DNA from: Limisoma sp963601185
GTDB lineage: Bacteria; Bacteroidota; Bacteroidia; Bacteroidales; Muribaculaceae
Direction: 5' to 3'
Assembly: GCA_963601185.1 (NCBI GenBank)
Contig: CAVCEE010000007.1
Coordinates: 1 to 64,000, forward strand
Length of the DNA: 64,000 bases
In this document: positions 26,635 through 34,640 of the stretch, one piece after another
Numbering within the stretch: the first letter of the stretch is position 1
Layout: each line of letters begins with the position of its first letter
Notes under the pieces: generated by a model
What the model was told of the DNA's origin: nothing
What the model saw: the letters and a program-made list of their open reading frames with translations, nothing else
The model's database searches: none
Program-made: the position numbers and the translations under genes

Positions 26635-28149
26635 TTATTCGTTCATTTTCAACATGTCGTCCATAATGTCGCGCGAGTTGTAGAGGCGCGGAATCTTGCG
26701 CTGTCCGCCCAACTTGCCGCTGCGCTGCAGCAGCCAGTCGTCAAACAGTCCGTGGCGTGCCTCCACCACCGACAACCGGTCGATGAAGATGCCCCGGAAA
26801 CGCTTCGCCTCGTAGTCGGAATTTTCGCGCTGAAGCAGGCTGTCGAGCGCATCGGCAAACTGCTCCATATCGGCAGGACGCTTGGCAAACTCTATCAGCC
26901 ATTCGTGGCGACCTTTGGTGGTGGCGGTGGCATAGACCGGCGCCACGGTGTAGTTTGCCACGGCTGCGCTAGTCAGCCGGCAAGCCTTCTCGATGGCTGC
27001 GTCGGCATTGTGCACCATCAATTCTTCGCCGAAGGCATTGATGAAATGCTTGGTGCGTCCGGCGATGGTGATTTTCAGCGGGGCGGTCTGCTCCACGCGC
27101 ACGGTGTCGCCGATGCGGTATCGCCACAGTCCGTTGCAGGCAGTGATCACGAGTTCGTAGGTGCGACCTGCCTCCACCTCGCCCACGGTCAGTGTGTGGG
27201 GGTTGTCGGAGTCGGTCTCCGCAAGTGGGATGAACTCGAAAAACACGCCGATGTCGAGCAGCAGAAGCATAGCCTTAGTGTCGGCTGACGACTGCACGGC
27301 GAAAAAGCCCTCGGAGGCGTTGTAGGTCTCAACAAAGTGCATCTTCGCCGGGTCGGTGATTGCCTCATATTGCTGACGGTAGGGCTTGAAACTGATGCCT
27401 CCGTGGAAAAACACTTCAAGGTTGGGCCACACGTCGTGGATTGACTCTGTGCCTTCGCGGCGCATCACCTCCTTGATTACCGACAGAAACCACGACGGCA
27501 CGCCGGAGATGTTGGTCACGTTCTGGCGGCGGCTCGCCTCGACGAGGGCAGGGAGTTTCTTGCTCCAGTCCTCCATCAGGGCGGTGCGCTTGTCGGGGAT
27601 GCGCACAAGGTTGGCGAGGGGGTTGATATTGCTTATGAGGTTGGCTGAGAGGTCGCCCACAACGACCCCTTTGCGCAGCGTCAGTTCGTTGGCATAACTA
27701 CCGCCAAGGATAAACGCCTTGCCGTCGAAAAGTCGGCTACTGGGGTTCATTGCCAAGTACACTGCCACGCAGTCGGCGCTGCCACGGTAGTGGCAACGGC
27801 GGAACGAGTCGGGGGTGATGGGCACATACTTGCTCTTGCCGTCGGACGTGCCCGACGATTGCGCAAAATTGCGGCATGCGCCGCGCCACAGCACGTTGCC
27901 TTCGCCCTCCACCATCCGCATCACATAGGGGCGCACATCCTCGTAGCGCACCAACGGCACGGCGGAGCGGAAATCGTCGACGGTCTTTATCTTTGAGAAG
28001 TCGTATTTCCGTCCGTAGACAGTATCTTCGGCCTCGTGGAGAAGCCGTTGCAACTGGCGTTGCTGTATTTGAGAGCCTTCGGCGGCAAACCGCTGCAGTT
28101 GCCCCACGCGGTGCATAAAAATCGGCCGAAGGATATTGGTTATGCTCAT
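26635..28149 (-). CDS. GH3-type acyl-adenylate-forming protein
   Basis: 504 residues from the ATG at 28149 (MSITNILRPIFMHRVGQL); the frame extends 13 codons further to 28188 but that part overlaps likely leader sequence. It belongs to the GH3 auxin-responsive promoter family of adenylating enzymes: SSGTSDGKSKYVPIT is the nucleotide P-loop, VETYNASEGFFAVQ the acceptor motif and LWRYRIGDTVRV the hinge. In plants such proteins conjugate amino acids to plant hormones; Bacteroidales homologues have no agreed substrate, so the name should not be read as a link to auxin. First gene of an operon with alkaline phosphatase and sirtuin; -7 box at 28212. Confidence 0.88.
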   Translation of the reverse strand: MSITNILRPIFMHRVGQLQRFAAEGSQIQQRQLQRLLHEAEDTVYGRKYDFSKIKTVDDFRSAVPLVRYEDVRPYVMRMVEGEGNVLWRGACRNFAQSSGTSDGKSKYVPITPDSFRRCHYRGSADCVAVYLAMNPSSRLFDGKAFILGGSYANELTLRKGVVVGDLSANLISNINPLANLVRIPDKRTALMEDWSKKLPALVEASRRQNVTNISGVPSWFLSVIKEVMRREGTESIHDVWPNLEVFFHGGISFKPYRQQYEAITDPAKMHFVETYNASEGFFAVQSSADTKAMLLLLDIGVFFEFIPLAETDSDNPHTLTVGEVEAGRTYELVITACNGLWRYRIGDTVRVEQTAPLKITIAGRTKHFINAFGEELMVHNADAAIEKACRLTSAAVANYTVAPVYATATTKGRHEWLIEFAKRPADMEQFADALDSLLQRENSDYEAKRFRGIFIDRLSVVEARHGLFDDWLLQRSGKLGGQRKIPRLYNSRDIMDDMLKMNE

Positions 28150-28211
28150 TGTCTGGTACTTTAGGACCAATCCCGGAATCCTGTGCAAAGACAGCGCACC
28201 GGAGTCACATA

Positions 28212-28219
28212 CAAAGATA
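28212..28219 (-). promoter_or_regulatory. -7 box of the GH3-phosphatase-sirtuin operon
   Basis: TATCTTTG on the minus strand, 62 bp before the start at 28149. It is the only exact TAnnTTTG match seen in this gap. Confidence 0.5.
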
Positions 28220-28291
28220 GTGCAAATAAGCCAGAAATTATTACAAACGAATTAAATTCGTCGCACTGACAATGTTGCCCGAATTTGGCTC

Positions 28292-28792
28292 TCAGGTCTT
28301 TTCGTTGTTGAGCCTTGAGCGAAACGAATCCATTATCGTTGTCTCGATATTCGGATTCTTTGATTTCAGCGATTTCTTATTGCATATATAAGGATTGATG
28401 GTTTTGTCCCCTCGTTTGTGAGGCTTGACGTATACAACGTTTGAGTTTTTGGGATTTACTTGAGTCACTATAAATTCAGGCAGTTCCCTTAAACTGTCAA
28501 GTGTCAATTCCTTGCCGTATTTTTCAAGAACCGACAATCCTTTTGCTGTGATTTTGTAAGCCCCCATAGAGAACGCCTCAACCAACCCCATCTTTTTCAA
28601 GTATGAAGCACAATAGTTGACTCTGCTGTTGTGTTTCGTCAGGCGTCCTCCTTTGGTACATTCGCAGAGGTCTTCATCGGATAAATCCAAATCAGTGCCA
28701 ATATACTGGCTGAGGTCGTACAATCTGCAATTTCCTCTTCTTGACAAATTGTCGAGAAACGGGAAAAAATAGAACTTGAATTTGGGAATCAT
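28292..28792 (-). CDS. Solo Mrr_N-like winged-helix protein
   Basis: 166 residues, no signal peptide. Residues 1-105 resemble the N-terminal DNA-binding domain of Mrr restriction enzymes: an opening MIPKFKFYFFPFLDNLSRRG, then SRVNYCASYLKKMGLVE and a GAYKITAKGLSVL wing. The C-terminal ~60 residues are basic and do not contain the Mrr nuclease motif, so this is a DNA-binding module without a catalytic domain. It is the last gene of the AT-rich restriction island, 14 bp after the C5 methyltransferase. Likely roles are a regulator or a specificity/accessory factor of the system; neither is proven. The Mrr_N assignment is from remembered pattern. Confidence 0.62.
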   Translation of the reverse strand: MIPKFKFYFFPFLDNLSRRGNCRLYDLSQYIGTDLDLSDEDLCECTKGGRLTKHNSRVNYCASYLKKMGLVEAFSMGAYKITAKGLSVLEKYGKELTLDSLRELPEFIVTQVNPKNSNVVYVKPHKRGDKTINPYICNKKSLKSKNPNIETTIMDSFRSRLNNEKT

Positions 28793-28806
28793 AATTATAT
28801 TTGCAA

Positions 28807-30123
28807 CTATTGTTGATTTTCTTGCAAATCATTGTTTGAAATGCGCACTGCGAGTCCTATAGCCTTGCCCAACAATGGAGGTACAGCATTGCCTATTTGT
28901 ATCAGTTGCTTGTTCTTTTTCCCTTCAAAAATAAAATTATCAGGGAATGACTGCAAGCGGGCCATTTCCCGGGCAGTGAGCACGCGCGGAAGTTTCGGAT
29001 GAAGGTTTACTCCGCCATGGTTTTCTTTGATTGTGCATGAGGGCGCATCCCAAGGACATTTTTTCCAAGCATCACTATATCCTTTGTAAAGACTCTGCCC
29101 CTCGGGTGTTTCCATAATGCGTTTAGCCATATCCTCGCGGTGAACAGTAGGCACATGATTGAAATCTGGGTCGATAGGATGATTGACGAGGTCGCCGATT
29201 GCCTGACCTGTCGTGATATAATCTTTTGGGGAGAGGATAGGTCGAGGATGGCAATTTTTCAAGCCAATTCTGTTTCCTATAAAAATGACACGTTCTCGCT
29301 TTTGGGGCGTATAATAATCTGCTGCGCAGAGAGTTGTTGCATTCATTTCATATCCTATTTTCTTGAAATCCTCAATAATCTTCTTTTCGACAAGACCATT
29401 GAGCATCGTGCGAAGCCCCTTTACGTTTTCGCATATAACGAAATCTGGCTGCAATTCTACAACTATTTCAATCAATTCTTTATAGAGCGAATTTCTTGGG
29501 TCATCAACGATTCTGTTACCAGCCATAGAAAAACCTTGACAAGGGAAACCGCCTGCGACAATGTTCAAATGACGATTACCCAATTGTTTGCGAACAGTGT
29601 CGTAAAATAATTTCTTATTCTTCGGATCTTTAATGTCCCCATTTACAAAGGGATGATTAAAATTTCGCTCATAGGTCATACATGCTTCGTTGAACCAATC
29701 TAGTCCGCATATACCCTCGAGCCCAGACATTTCCAGACCCTTGCTAAGTCCGCCTGCACCGCAAAACAGATCTACAAATGTCATTCTGGATTTCCCTGGA
29801 TTATTCCAAAAATGGGTTATGTCAACCCAATTGACTTTATCTGTATTTTTTATATTGGAGTACTCCTTAGACTTGTTATCGGTAGTGCCGACATTTGTTT
29901 GTATAGTCTTGAATGTATCGGCTATTTCCTGTGCGCGTTTTGTATCTCCTCCTTCGTCTATGTATTTCTTGAATTTTGCAAAATCTTCCCCACTGATGCT
30001 ATATGTATTATTAATTTTGGTCGTTCTCAATTCACCAGACGCAACATATCGACGAACTACCTTTAAGGTCATATTCATCAACTTTGCAATCTCGTTAATC
30101 GAATAGTCTTTATTTTGTCGCAT
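28807..30123 (-). CDS. Cytosine-C5 DNA methyltransferase with N-terminal helix-turn-helix
   Basis: 438 residues. The first ~55 form an excisionase/MerR-like helix-turn-helix (DYSINEIAKLMNMTLKVVRR, SISGEDFAKFKKY). A catalytic domain begins at about 113 and contains motif I TFVDLFCGAGGLSKGLEMSG, the catalytic PCQ motif GGFPCQGFSMAG, the ENV motif CENVKGLRTML, QKRERVIFIGNR, and IQIGNAVPPLLGKAIG. It makes 5-methylcytosine. Fusion of a helix-turn-helix to the methylase suggests that it may regulate its own operon, as some C5 methyltransferases do. It starts 10 bp after the stop of the amino-methyltransferase. The gene is AT-rich compared with both flanks of the island. Confidence 0.92.
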   Translation of the reverse strand: MRQNKDYSINEIAKLMNMTLKVVRRYVASGELRTTKINNTYSISGEDFAKFKKYIDEGGDTKRAQEIADTFKTIQTNVGTTDNKSKEYSNIKNTDKVNWVDITHFWNNPGKSRMTFVDLFCGAGGLSKGLEMSGLEGICGLDWFNEACMTYERNFNHPFVNGDIKDPKNKKLFYDTVRKQLGNRHLNIVAGGFPCQGFSMAGNRIVDDPRNSLYKELIEIVVELQPDFVICENVKGLRTMLNGLVEKKIIEDFKKIGYEMNATTLCAADYYTPQKRERVIFIGNRIGLKNCHPRPILSPKDYITTGQAIGDLVNHPIDPDFNHVPTVHREDMAKRIMETPEGQSLYKGYSDAWKKCPWDAPSCTIKENHGGVNLHPKLPRVLTAREMARLQSFPDNFIFEGKKNKQLIQIGNAVPPLLGKAIGLAVRISNNDLQENQQ

Positions 30124-30133
30124 ATTTTACTTG

Positions 30134-30913
30134 TTAGATTTTCTTGAAGACATATATGTATTCATGCTTAAAAAGGAAATTGTCACTTTTAAGAGCGCGG
30201 CTTTTCCAAACACCCTCTAAGCCCAATTTGCCTCTATTGCCAACCATATCTTTTACTACGATTCCTTTGAGTTTGCAATTAAACGTTTGTTTTATGGCAT
30301 TCATTATATAAAACCCAAGGGGTATAACTTCTCCATTACGCCATATATCACCAATCACCAAAACAAAGTATTGATTCTTTTTTAAGAAAGTCCATACATT
30401 ATTGACTCCCTTGATGTAGAATTCAATAAATTTATTTACCTCCGTGATGTTGGATAAATCTTCTTTTTTATCAGTAAACTTGACAATGTCAAGGTAAGGA
30501 GGGTGAGATATAATAAGTTCAACACCAGTTTCTTGTAGTCTAATCAAATCATCAGAGATTGCTAAACTGACTTTTGCCGAATCGGTTATGTCACAATTAT
30601 GTATTAAGAACTTTGCATCGCTTGATTCCATTTTCTTATATACATAAGAAATAATGTCATCATTAATGTCAAAACCTATATATGGGCGTCCAAGACTTTC
30701 TGCTTCAAAAAGTGTTGTTCCACTACCCATAAACATATCGAGTACAATACCTTCGCTTTTTGTATAGCGACGAATCATTTGTTCTGGTATTTGTGGAGCA
30801 AAGTTACCATGATAGTTATTCTCACGTTTACCGCCCTTTGCGCGTGGACCAATCAACCATAAACTTTCAACATTTATGTCATTCTCGTTCGTTTCTTTGT
30901 CATTATTGTCCAT
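30134..30913 (-). CDS. Amino-methyltransferase (N4-cytosine or N6-adenine)
   Basis: 259 residues. The AdoMet motif DMFMGSGTTLFEAESLGRPY comes first and the catalytic motif ISHPPYLDIVKF later, with LVIGDIWRNGEVIPLG between them and the C-terminus. The S-x-PPY form and the order of motifs suit an N4-cytosine or N6-adenine methylase rather than a C5 enzyme. It is next to a C5 methyltransferase, so the locus makes two chemically different marks, which is expected where the recognition sequence is not symmetrical. The first ~25 residues are acidic and unstructured-looking. Promoter box at 30946-30953. Confidence 0.85.
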   Translation of the reverse strand: MDNNDKETNENDINVESLWLIGPRAKGGKRENNYHGNFAPQIPEQMIRRYTKSEGIVLDMFMGSGTTLFEAESLGRPYIGFDINDDIISYVYKKMESSDAKFLIHNCDITDSAKVSLAISDDLIRLQETGVELIISHPPYLDIVKFTDKKEDLSNITEVNKFIEFYIKGVNNVWTFLKKNQYFVLVIGDIWRNGEVIPLGFYIMNAIKQTFNCKLKGIVVKDMVGNRGKLGLEGVWKSRALKSDNFLFKHEYIYVFKKI

Positions 30914-30945
30914 AGTACATAATTGCTATATAAATAAGCCAAGAG

Positions 30946-30953
30946 CAAAGGTA
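30946..30953 (-). promoter_or_regulatory. -7 box of the methyltransferase operon
   Basis: The minus strand reads TACCTTTG, 32 bp before the start at 30913. A second weaker match (TATATTTG) lies at 30985-30992. Confidence 0.45.
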
Positions 30954-31011
30954 CTCAAAAAATCTAAAGATAGAGGAAATCATGCAAATATAATATGTTT
31001 TGCCCCGATAA

Positions 31012-31045
31012 AATAACAAACGCCTCTTTAGAGGCGCTTGTTATT
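31012..31045 (-). terminator. Terminator between putative endonuclease and methyltransferase genes
   Basis: AATAACAA-x-CGCCTC pairs with GAGGCG-x-TTGTTATT around a TTTA loop (one mismatch). It lies 26 bp after the stop at 31071 and so separates the putative endonuclease transcript from the methyltransferase operon. Confidence 0.65.
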
Positions 31046-31070
31046 GATTAAAAGTATAATAGATAAGAGC

Positions 31071-32468
31071 CTATTTGCGTATCAAAGTAAGCAAGTTCGC
31101 AAGATTAAATCTGAATTTAAAACATGATCTGTGAGTATGCACTTGAAATTCACCGATAGTAAGACCATCGTATTTTACAGTATTACTTTCATTCCATACG
31201 TCTATAGATGATCTTGTAAAAGTAAACTTTGATTTTTCCCACTTAATTTGTTTGATGTGTAGTCGGTTTATTGCCTTGAAAGTATATGATGATTTTTCAG
31301 TGTAAATCCATAGCAACCAATCGGAATCAAACAAGTGCTCAACATAAATTGGCATAATGTCTGCAATATGGTCGAAAACCATACTTTTGAAATCATCACT
31401 TGTCACTTCATTTATGCTATCGGGGAAAAACTTTCGAAAATATTGCAAGCAAGTTTTGCTGCCAGGTTGCCCTACCTCTGGGGGACAAACCATTTTTCCT
31501 TTGTTTGTTTTAAGTGACAATGTTTTGTCTCCCTCTAATACAAAATCATAGGAACACTTACTTTGCTCACCTCGTTCGCCAGATTCTGACCCTGTATGCT
31601 TTATTGCTTTCGGTAGTATTTTGAATGCATCCTTGATTACAGGCATAAGTTGCCTCTCAATAGATGGAGAACAACGTTTGGTAAAACTTTCAGGTTTTTG
31701 CAAGTTGAAATAGTCGCAAATTGCAGATTCCGCAGTCATACCAAGGGTCTCGTTATTCTCAACAACCTTTTTGAACCATTCTGGTATTGCAGATATAATA
31801 AACCGAAATTTAAAAGTTCTCTCTGAATGAGTTTGTATTTCTGCAATTGATTTACTATGATACTTCAGAGTTGTACTTTCTGACCAGGTGTCAAGCCCTC
31901 TTGTAAATGAAAAATCTTCTTTAGAGAATGAAAATTGCCCAACCTCAGACATTCTTATGACTTGTAACTTTGATAAATCGTTACGATCTATAAGAACGGT
32001 ATAATCAGATTGAAATAAGTTGTCAATAAATATCGGTAGTATTTCATCTATATGATTTACAACCAGTTTCCTAACGTCTGCCTGAGAAGTTATTTCTTCT
32101 TCAAAAATATCTGAAAAATAATCGTTTAATGTTTTGAAGCCAGCCTGACCAACCGATCGGGGCGCAACCTTATCGCTTCCCTTAGTTGTTCTTACAGAAA
32201 GTGTTTTGCCGTCTTCTAATAGGAAATTGTGGGGAGAAGTTGTCTGTTTGCTGTTAATGAGTTCCTTTGTGTATGTAAGAAGTTGTACGGGTTTAGAACC
32301 GACCTCCTTGAAAATTTTCGAACACAATGGTTTTAACTCCTTGTCATAAGCACAATTGTAGTTCGCTTTGAATTGTTCATAAGCGTGGCTATTGACATCC
32401 AAATCATAAAAGTCGCAAATCAATTTTTGTAGCGACATCCCATAATCAGCATTGTTCTTTAAAGGCAT
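31071..32468 (-). CDS. Probable restriction endonuclease with internal tandem duplication
   Basis: 465 residues from the ATG at 32468; a GTG at 32510 would add 14. The protein is two related halves. Half 1 (about 10-215) and half 2 (about 235-465) share, in the same order, ICDFYDL/ICDYFNL, FLLEDGKTLSVRTTKG/FVLEGDKTLSLKTNKG, VGQAGFKTLNDYF/VGQPGSKTCLQYF, DEILPIFIDNLFQSDY/ADIMPIYVEHLFDSDW, FSFTRGLDTWSESTTLKY/FTFTRSSIDVWNESNTVKY, and TFKFRF/CFKFRF. Asp and the SLK/SVR that follow could be a PD-(D/E)xK-like centre; the Lys of half 2 is Arg in half 1. I do not recognise the family by name; endonuclease function is inferred from the two methyltransferases beside it. A single chain with two different catalytic halves would suit an asymmetrical site. 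AT-rich like the rest of the island. Confidence 0.65.
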   Translation of the reverse strand: MPLKNNADYGMSLQKLICDFYDLDVNSHAYEQFKANYNCAYDKELKPLCSKIFKEVGSKPVQLLTYTKELINSKQTTSPHNFLLEDGKTLSVRTTKGSDKVAPRSVGQAGFKTLNDYFSDIFEEEITSQADVRKLVVNHIDEILPIFIDNLFQSDYTVLIDRNDLSKLQVIRMSEVGQFSFSKEDFSFTRGLDTWSESTTLKYHSKSIAEIQTHSERTFKFRFIISAIPEWFKKVVENNETLGMTAESAICDYFNLQKPESFTKRCSPSIERQLMPVIKDAFKILPKAIKHTGSESGERGEQSKCSYDFVLEGDKTLSLKTNKGKMVCPPEVGQPGSKTCLQYFRKFFPDSINEVTSDDFKSMVFDHIADIMPIYVEHLFDSDWLLWIYTEKSSYTFKAINRLHIKQIKWEKSKFTFTRSSIDVWNESNTVKYDGLTIGEFQVHTHRSCFKFRFNLANLLTLIRK

Positions 32469-32653
32469 AGCAGTCCGTATTGGTGCGTGAGCATCCGGTG
32501 ATTTGACCACGATGGAGGTTCGGTGAAATGCTAATTCTGATACTCGGTCGAGTCAAGGATGTTTACGTTGCATTTCTTTTATTTCATTTCATTGGCAATC
32601 GCATTGTTGTCAATAATATATAATTCAGGTAGTGAATGATATACATACCATTA

Positions 32654-32661
32654 CAAAGATA
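32654..32661 (-). promoter_or_regulatory. -7 box upstream of the putative endonuclease
   Basis: TATCTTTG on the minus strand, about 185 bp before the ATG at 32468 (144 bp before the GTG). The long leader makes the assignment tentative. Confidence 0.35.
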
Positions 32662-32697
32662 ATGAATAAATTCAAATAATGCTCTGCCGATGGGCGT

Positions 32698-32733
32698 AAA
32701 AAAGGGAGGTGCATCCTTGCGGACGCGCCTCCC
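32698..32733 (-). terminator. Terminator of the secreted propeller-like gene
   Basis: GGGAGGTGC pairs with GCGCCTCCC (one G-T pair). Read on the minus strand the stem is followed by six T residues, the clearest rho-independent terminator in the window. Confidence 0.8.
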
Positions 32734-32769
32734 GGAAACGATTAATATATCGTCTAATTATCAGTCAAA

Positions 32770-34176
32770 TTAGAGGATTACTTTCTTCACTACTGGAGTG
32801 CCGGCAACGACAGCCTTAACGATGTAAGCGCCAGTTGCAGGAGCGGCTACCTGAGAAGCGTTGTGGGCTTCAGCAACCTTTTGTCCAGCGATGTTGTAAA
32901 CTTCGATTGATTGTGCCTGCTCGCTAACTGCGATAACGTCGCCGTTTACAGTGATCTTGGCAGCAGCAACAACGTTGCTTTCTACGCCACCAGCCTTAGA
33001 GATTTTGTAAAGACCCATACCGTTGAAGCACTTGAATGAGAGCAATGCCACTGAGCCGTCTTCCTGTGGCAAGCAGAAGAGTGCGTGTACGCGAGTACCG
33101 CTATCAGATGTCTGACCAAAACCGTCTGCAGGAACTGTCCACAAATATTTCATTGACTCGAACGACATGTCTTCGTCAACGACAGTAACGATAGCCTGGC
33201 AAGAGTGAGGTGCATCATATTGGCCTTCTGAGTAAACCATCAAGTTTGAGTCACCAACAGTACCTTCTGCGATACCGTTTGTGCCCAGTGCCGGTTCAGG
33301 GATTGTGCCGGAAGTCGCTCCAGTCTCTTTGTCTTTAACAATGAGGTCTGCATTGCCGAGGTTGTCGAGCATAGCGCCGTCAGAGCCATAAAGGGCTGGC
33401 TCTGATGTGAAGCCATCGATGTAGAACATTGTCATTTCACCAGATTTAGAGCCGTCGCGGACCATCTTGAGGACAGAGCCATTGGAGAAGCCTACAACGC
33501 TGCTAGGATAAGTGTCGCCTGCCTTGATTTGCTGAGCAACGGCTTGGTCGGTCCAACCGCCCATCCATTCGTCAGAACCTTGTTCGCGTACCCATTGGAA
33601 CACGTTCATATTGTCGGCAGCAGAAGCAACAGCCATAATGGTAGCCTTTGCTTCTACACCTGTAATGTCACCGATAACATCGCAGTAATCGACACGGCCG
33701 ATGTTGCCGTCAAAATAGATGTCGCCTACTGATGTGATGGCACCTGTTGTTAAATCTACAGTGTAGACATTGTATTGTCCAGCACCGTCAGAGTTTGCTG
33801 AGTATGTTGCAGCATAGAAGTGTCCGTACTCGTCAAAACCAACCTGGTTTACTGCCAATGTCCCAGCAAAAGCCTCGCCGTCCTTTGTTACAGCCAAAGA
33901 GCCGAGATAAGCACCTGTCTTGAAATCGAATTTCTCGATTGTTGCAGTTTCGCCGCTAAGACCTACATAGATTATATTGCCGTCGGTTGTTGCTGTACGA
34001 GCCGCCTTGTTGGCAATCGGAGAAGCGTTATAGTCAGCCTCTGTGTGGAAACGGTCAAATACCCAAAGGTTTTCGCATTTGAAGCCGTCAATCTCTTCAT
34101 AAGTTGCGCCGTCGGTTGTTGCAAAAGCAGCACCGGCCATCATCAACAATGATGCAGAAAGTAAAAATTTCTTCAT
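32770..34176 (-). CDS. Secreted propeller-like protein with sorting domain
   Basis: 468 residues. A signal peptide (MKKFLLSASLLMMAGAAFA) is followed by a region of recurring beta blades with segments such as GNIIYVGLSGETATIEKFDF, FGFDEYGHFYAATY-like units, QYNVYTVDLTTGAI and MGLYKISKAGG, consistent with a beta-propeller. The last ~75 residues are a type A sorting tail (IEVYNIAGQKVAEAHNASQV, ending VVKKVIL), so it is exported and probably surface-attached. No enzyme motif is visible and I cannot name the substrate. It is a single transcription unit with a strong terminator. Confidence 0.75.
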   Translation of the reverse strand: MKKFLLSASLLMMAGAAFATTDGATYEEIDGFKCENLWVFDRFHTEADYNASPIANKAARTATTDGNIIYVGLSGETATIEKFDFKTGAYLGSLAVTKDGEAFAGTLAVNQVGFDEYGHFYAATYSANSDGAGQYNVYTVDLTTGAITSVGDIYFDGNIGRVDYCDVIGDITGVEAKATIMAVASAADNMNVFQWVREQGSDEWMGGWTDQAVAQQIKAGDTYPSSVVGFSNGSVLKMVRDGSKSGEMTMFYIDGFTSEPALYGSDGAMLDNLGNADLIVKDKETGATSGTIPEPALGTNGIAEGTVGDSNLMVYSEGQYDAPHSCQAIVTVVDEDMSFESMKYLWTVPADGFGQTSDSGTRVHALFCLPQEDGSVALLSFKCFNGMGLYKISKAGGVESNVVAAAKITVNGDVIAVSEQAQSIEVYNIAGQKVAEAHNASQVAAPATGAYIVKAVVAGTPVVKKVIL

Positions 34177-34348
34177 AATTAATAGTTTTAGTTAGTATTA
34201 AGTGTTTTGTTGTGTCTATGGTCATTGAGTGCCACGGCACTTCGATTATTTTTCCGTAAAGATAAACCTAACTTTTGAGCGGAGCAAATTTTTCCCAACA
34301 AAATATTTGTATAAATACTTTAAATAATGTTTGCAAAATCGCCGCATT

Positions 34349-34446
34349 GGCTGATGCTGGCGGCACCCCGACGGGGTGCAAGTCGCAGAGTGTCGGTCCC
34401 CAGGCTGAAGCCTGGGGTTAGCAATACGGCGCACCTACGGGGCGCT
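34349..34446 (+). repeat. Dispersed intergenic palindromic repeat, copy B
   Basis: Same module order and orientation as 23118-23217: GCTGATGCTGGCGGCACCCC module, then palindrome CCCCAGGCTGAAGCCTGGGG (34398-34417), then AATACGGCG and CACCTACGGGGCGC. Between the two copies only a few bases differ within modules. Confidence 0.8.
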
Positions 34447-34528
34447 CCCTTGCGCTGGCGTGATTTTCCGCACATTGCTATTTTCTCGCACATCGTGATT
34501 TATGCTCGGGATTATTTAGAAAAACCCT

Positions 34529-34607
34529 GGAATTTTGTGAAAAATTGCCCCAAAAACCCCGGAATTTTGTGAAAAACCACCCTGAAAACCCCGGAATTTT
34601 GTGAAAA
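34529..34607 (+). repeat. Three 32-bp-spaced direct repeats before the AAA/DUF4143 gene
   Basis: GGAATTTTGTGAAAA occurs at 34529, 34561 and 34593, exactly 32 bp apart, each preceded by AAACCC-like sequence. The last copy ends 5 bp before the -7 box at 34613. Spacing near three helical turns puts all copies on one face of the DNA. Confidence 0.85.
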
Positions 34608-34612
34608 TTGCA

Positions 34613-34620
34613 TATCTTTG
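34613..34620 (+). promoter_or_regulatory. -7 box of the AAA/DUF4143 gene
   Basis: TATCTTTG followed by CGC, 20 bp before the chosen start at 34641. It supports that start over the ATG at 34629, which would leave only 8 bases. Confidence 0.55.
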
Positions 34621-34640
34621 CGCAGTAAATGAGATTGGTT

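Larger units (their letters stand above)
32469..32769. other. Gene-free stretch between the putative endonuclease and the secreted propeller-like protein
   Basis: About 300 bp, AT-rich. It contains the alternative GTG start of the endonuclease (32510), a possible -7 box (32654-32661), and the terminator of the upstream secreted protein gene (32698-32733). No coding frame is supported. Confidence 0.6.
34177..34640. other. Gene-free stretch upstream of the AAA/DUF4143 gene
   Basis: About 460 bp. It contains the leader of the secreted propeller-like gene, a dispersed palindromic repeat (34349-34446), three 32-bp-spaced repeats (34529-34607) and a -7 box (34613-34620). No coding frame is supported. 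Confidence 0.65.

Noticed and set aside
34529..34607. Possible CRISPR-like repeat
   Set aside because: Only three copies of 15 bp with 17-bp gaps that are themselves similar; better read as phased operator-like repeats.
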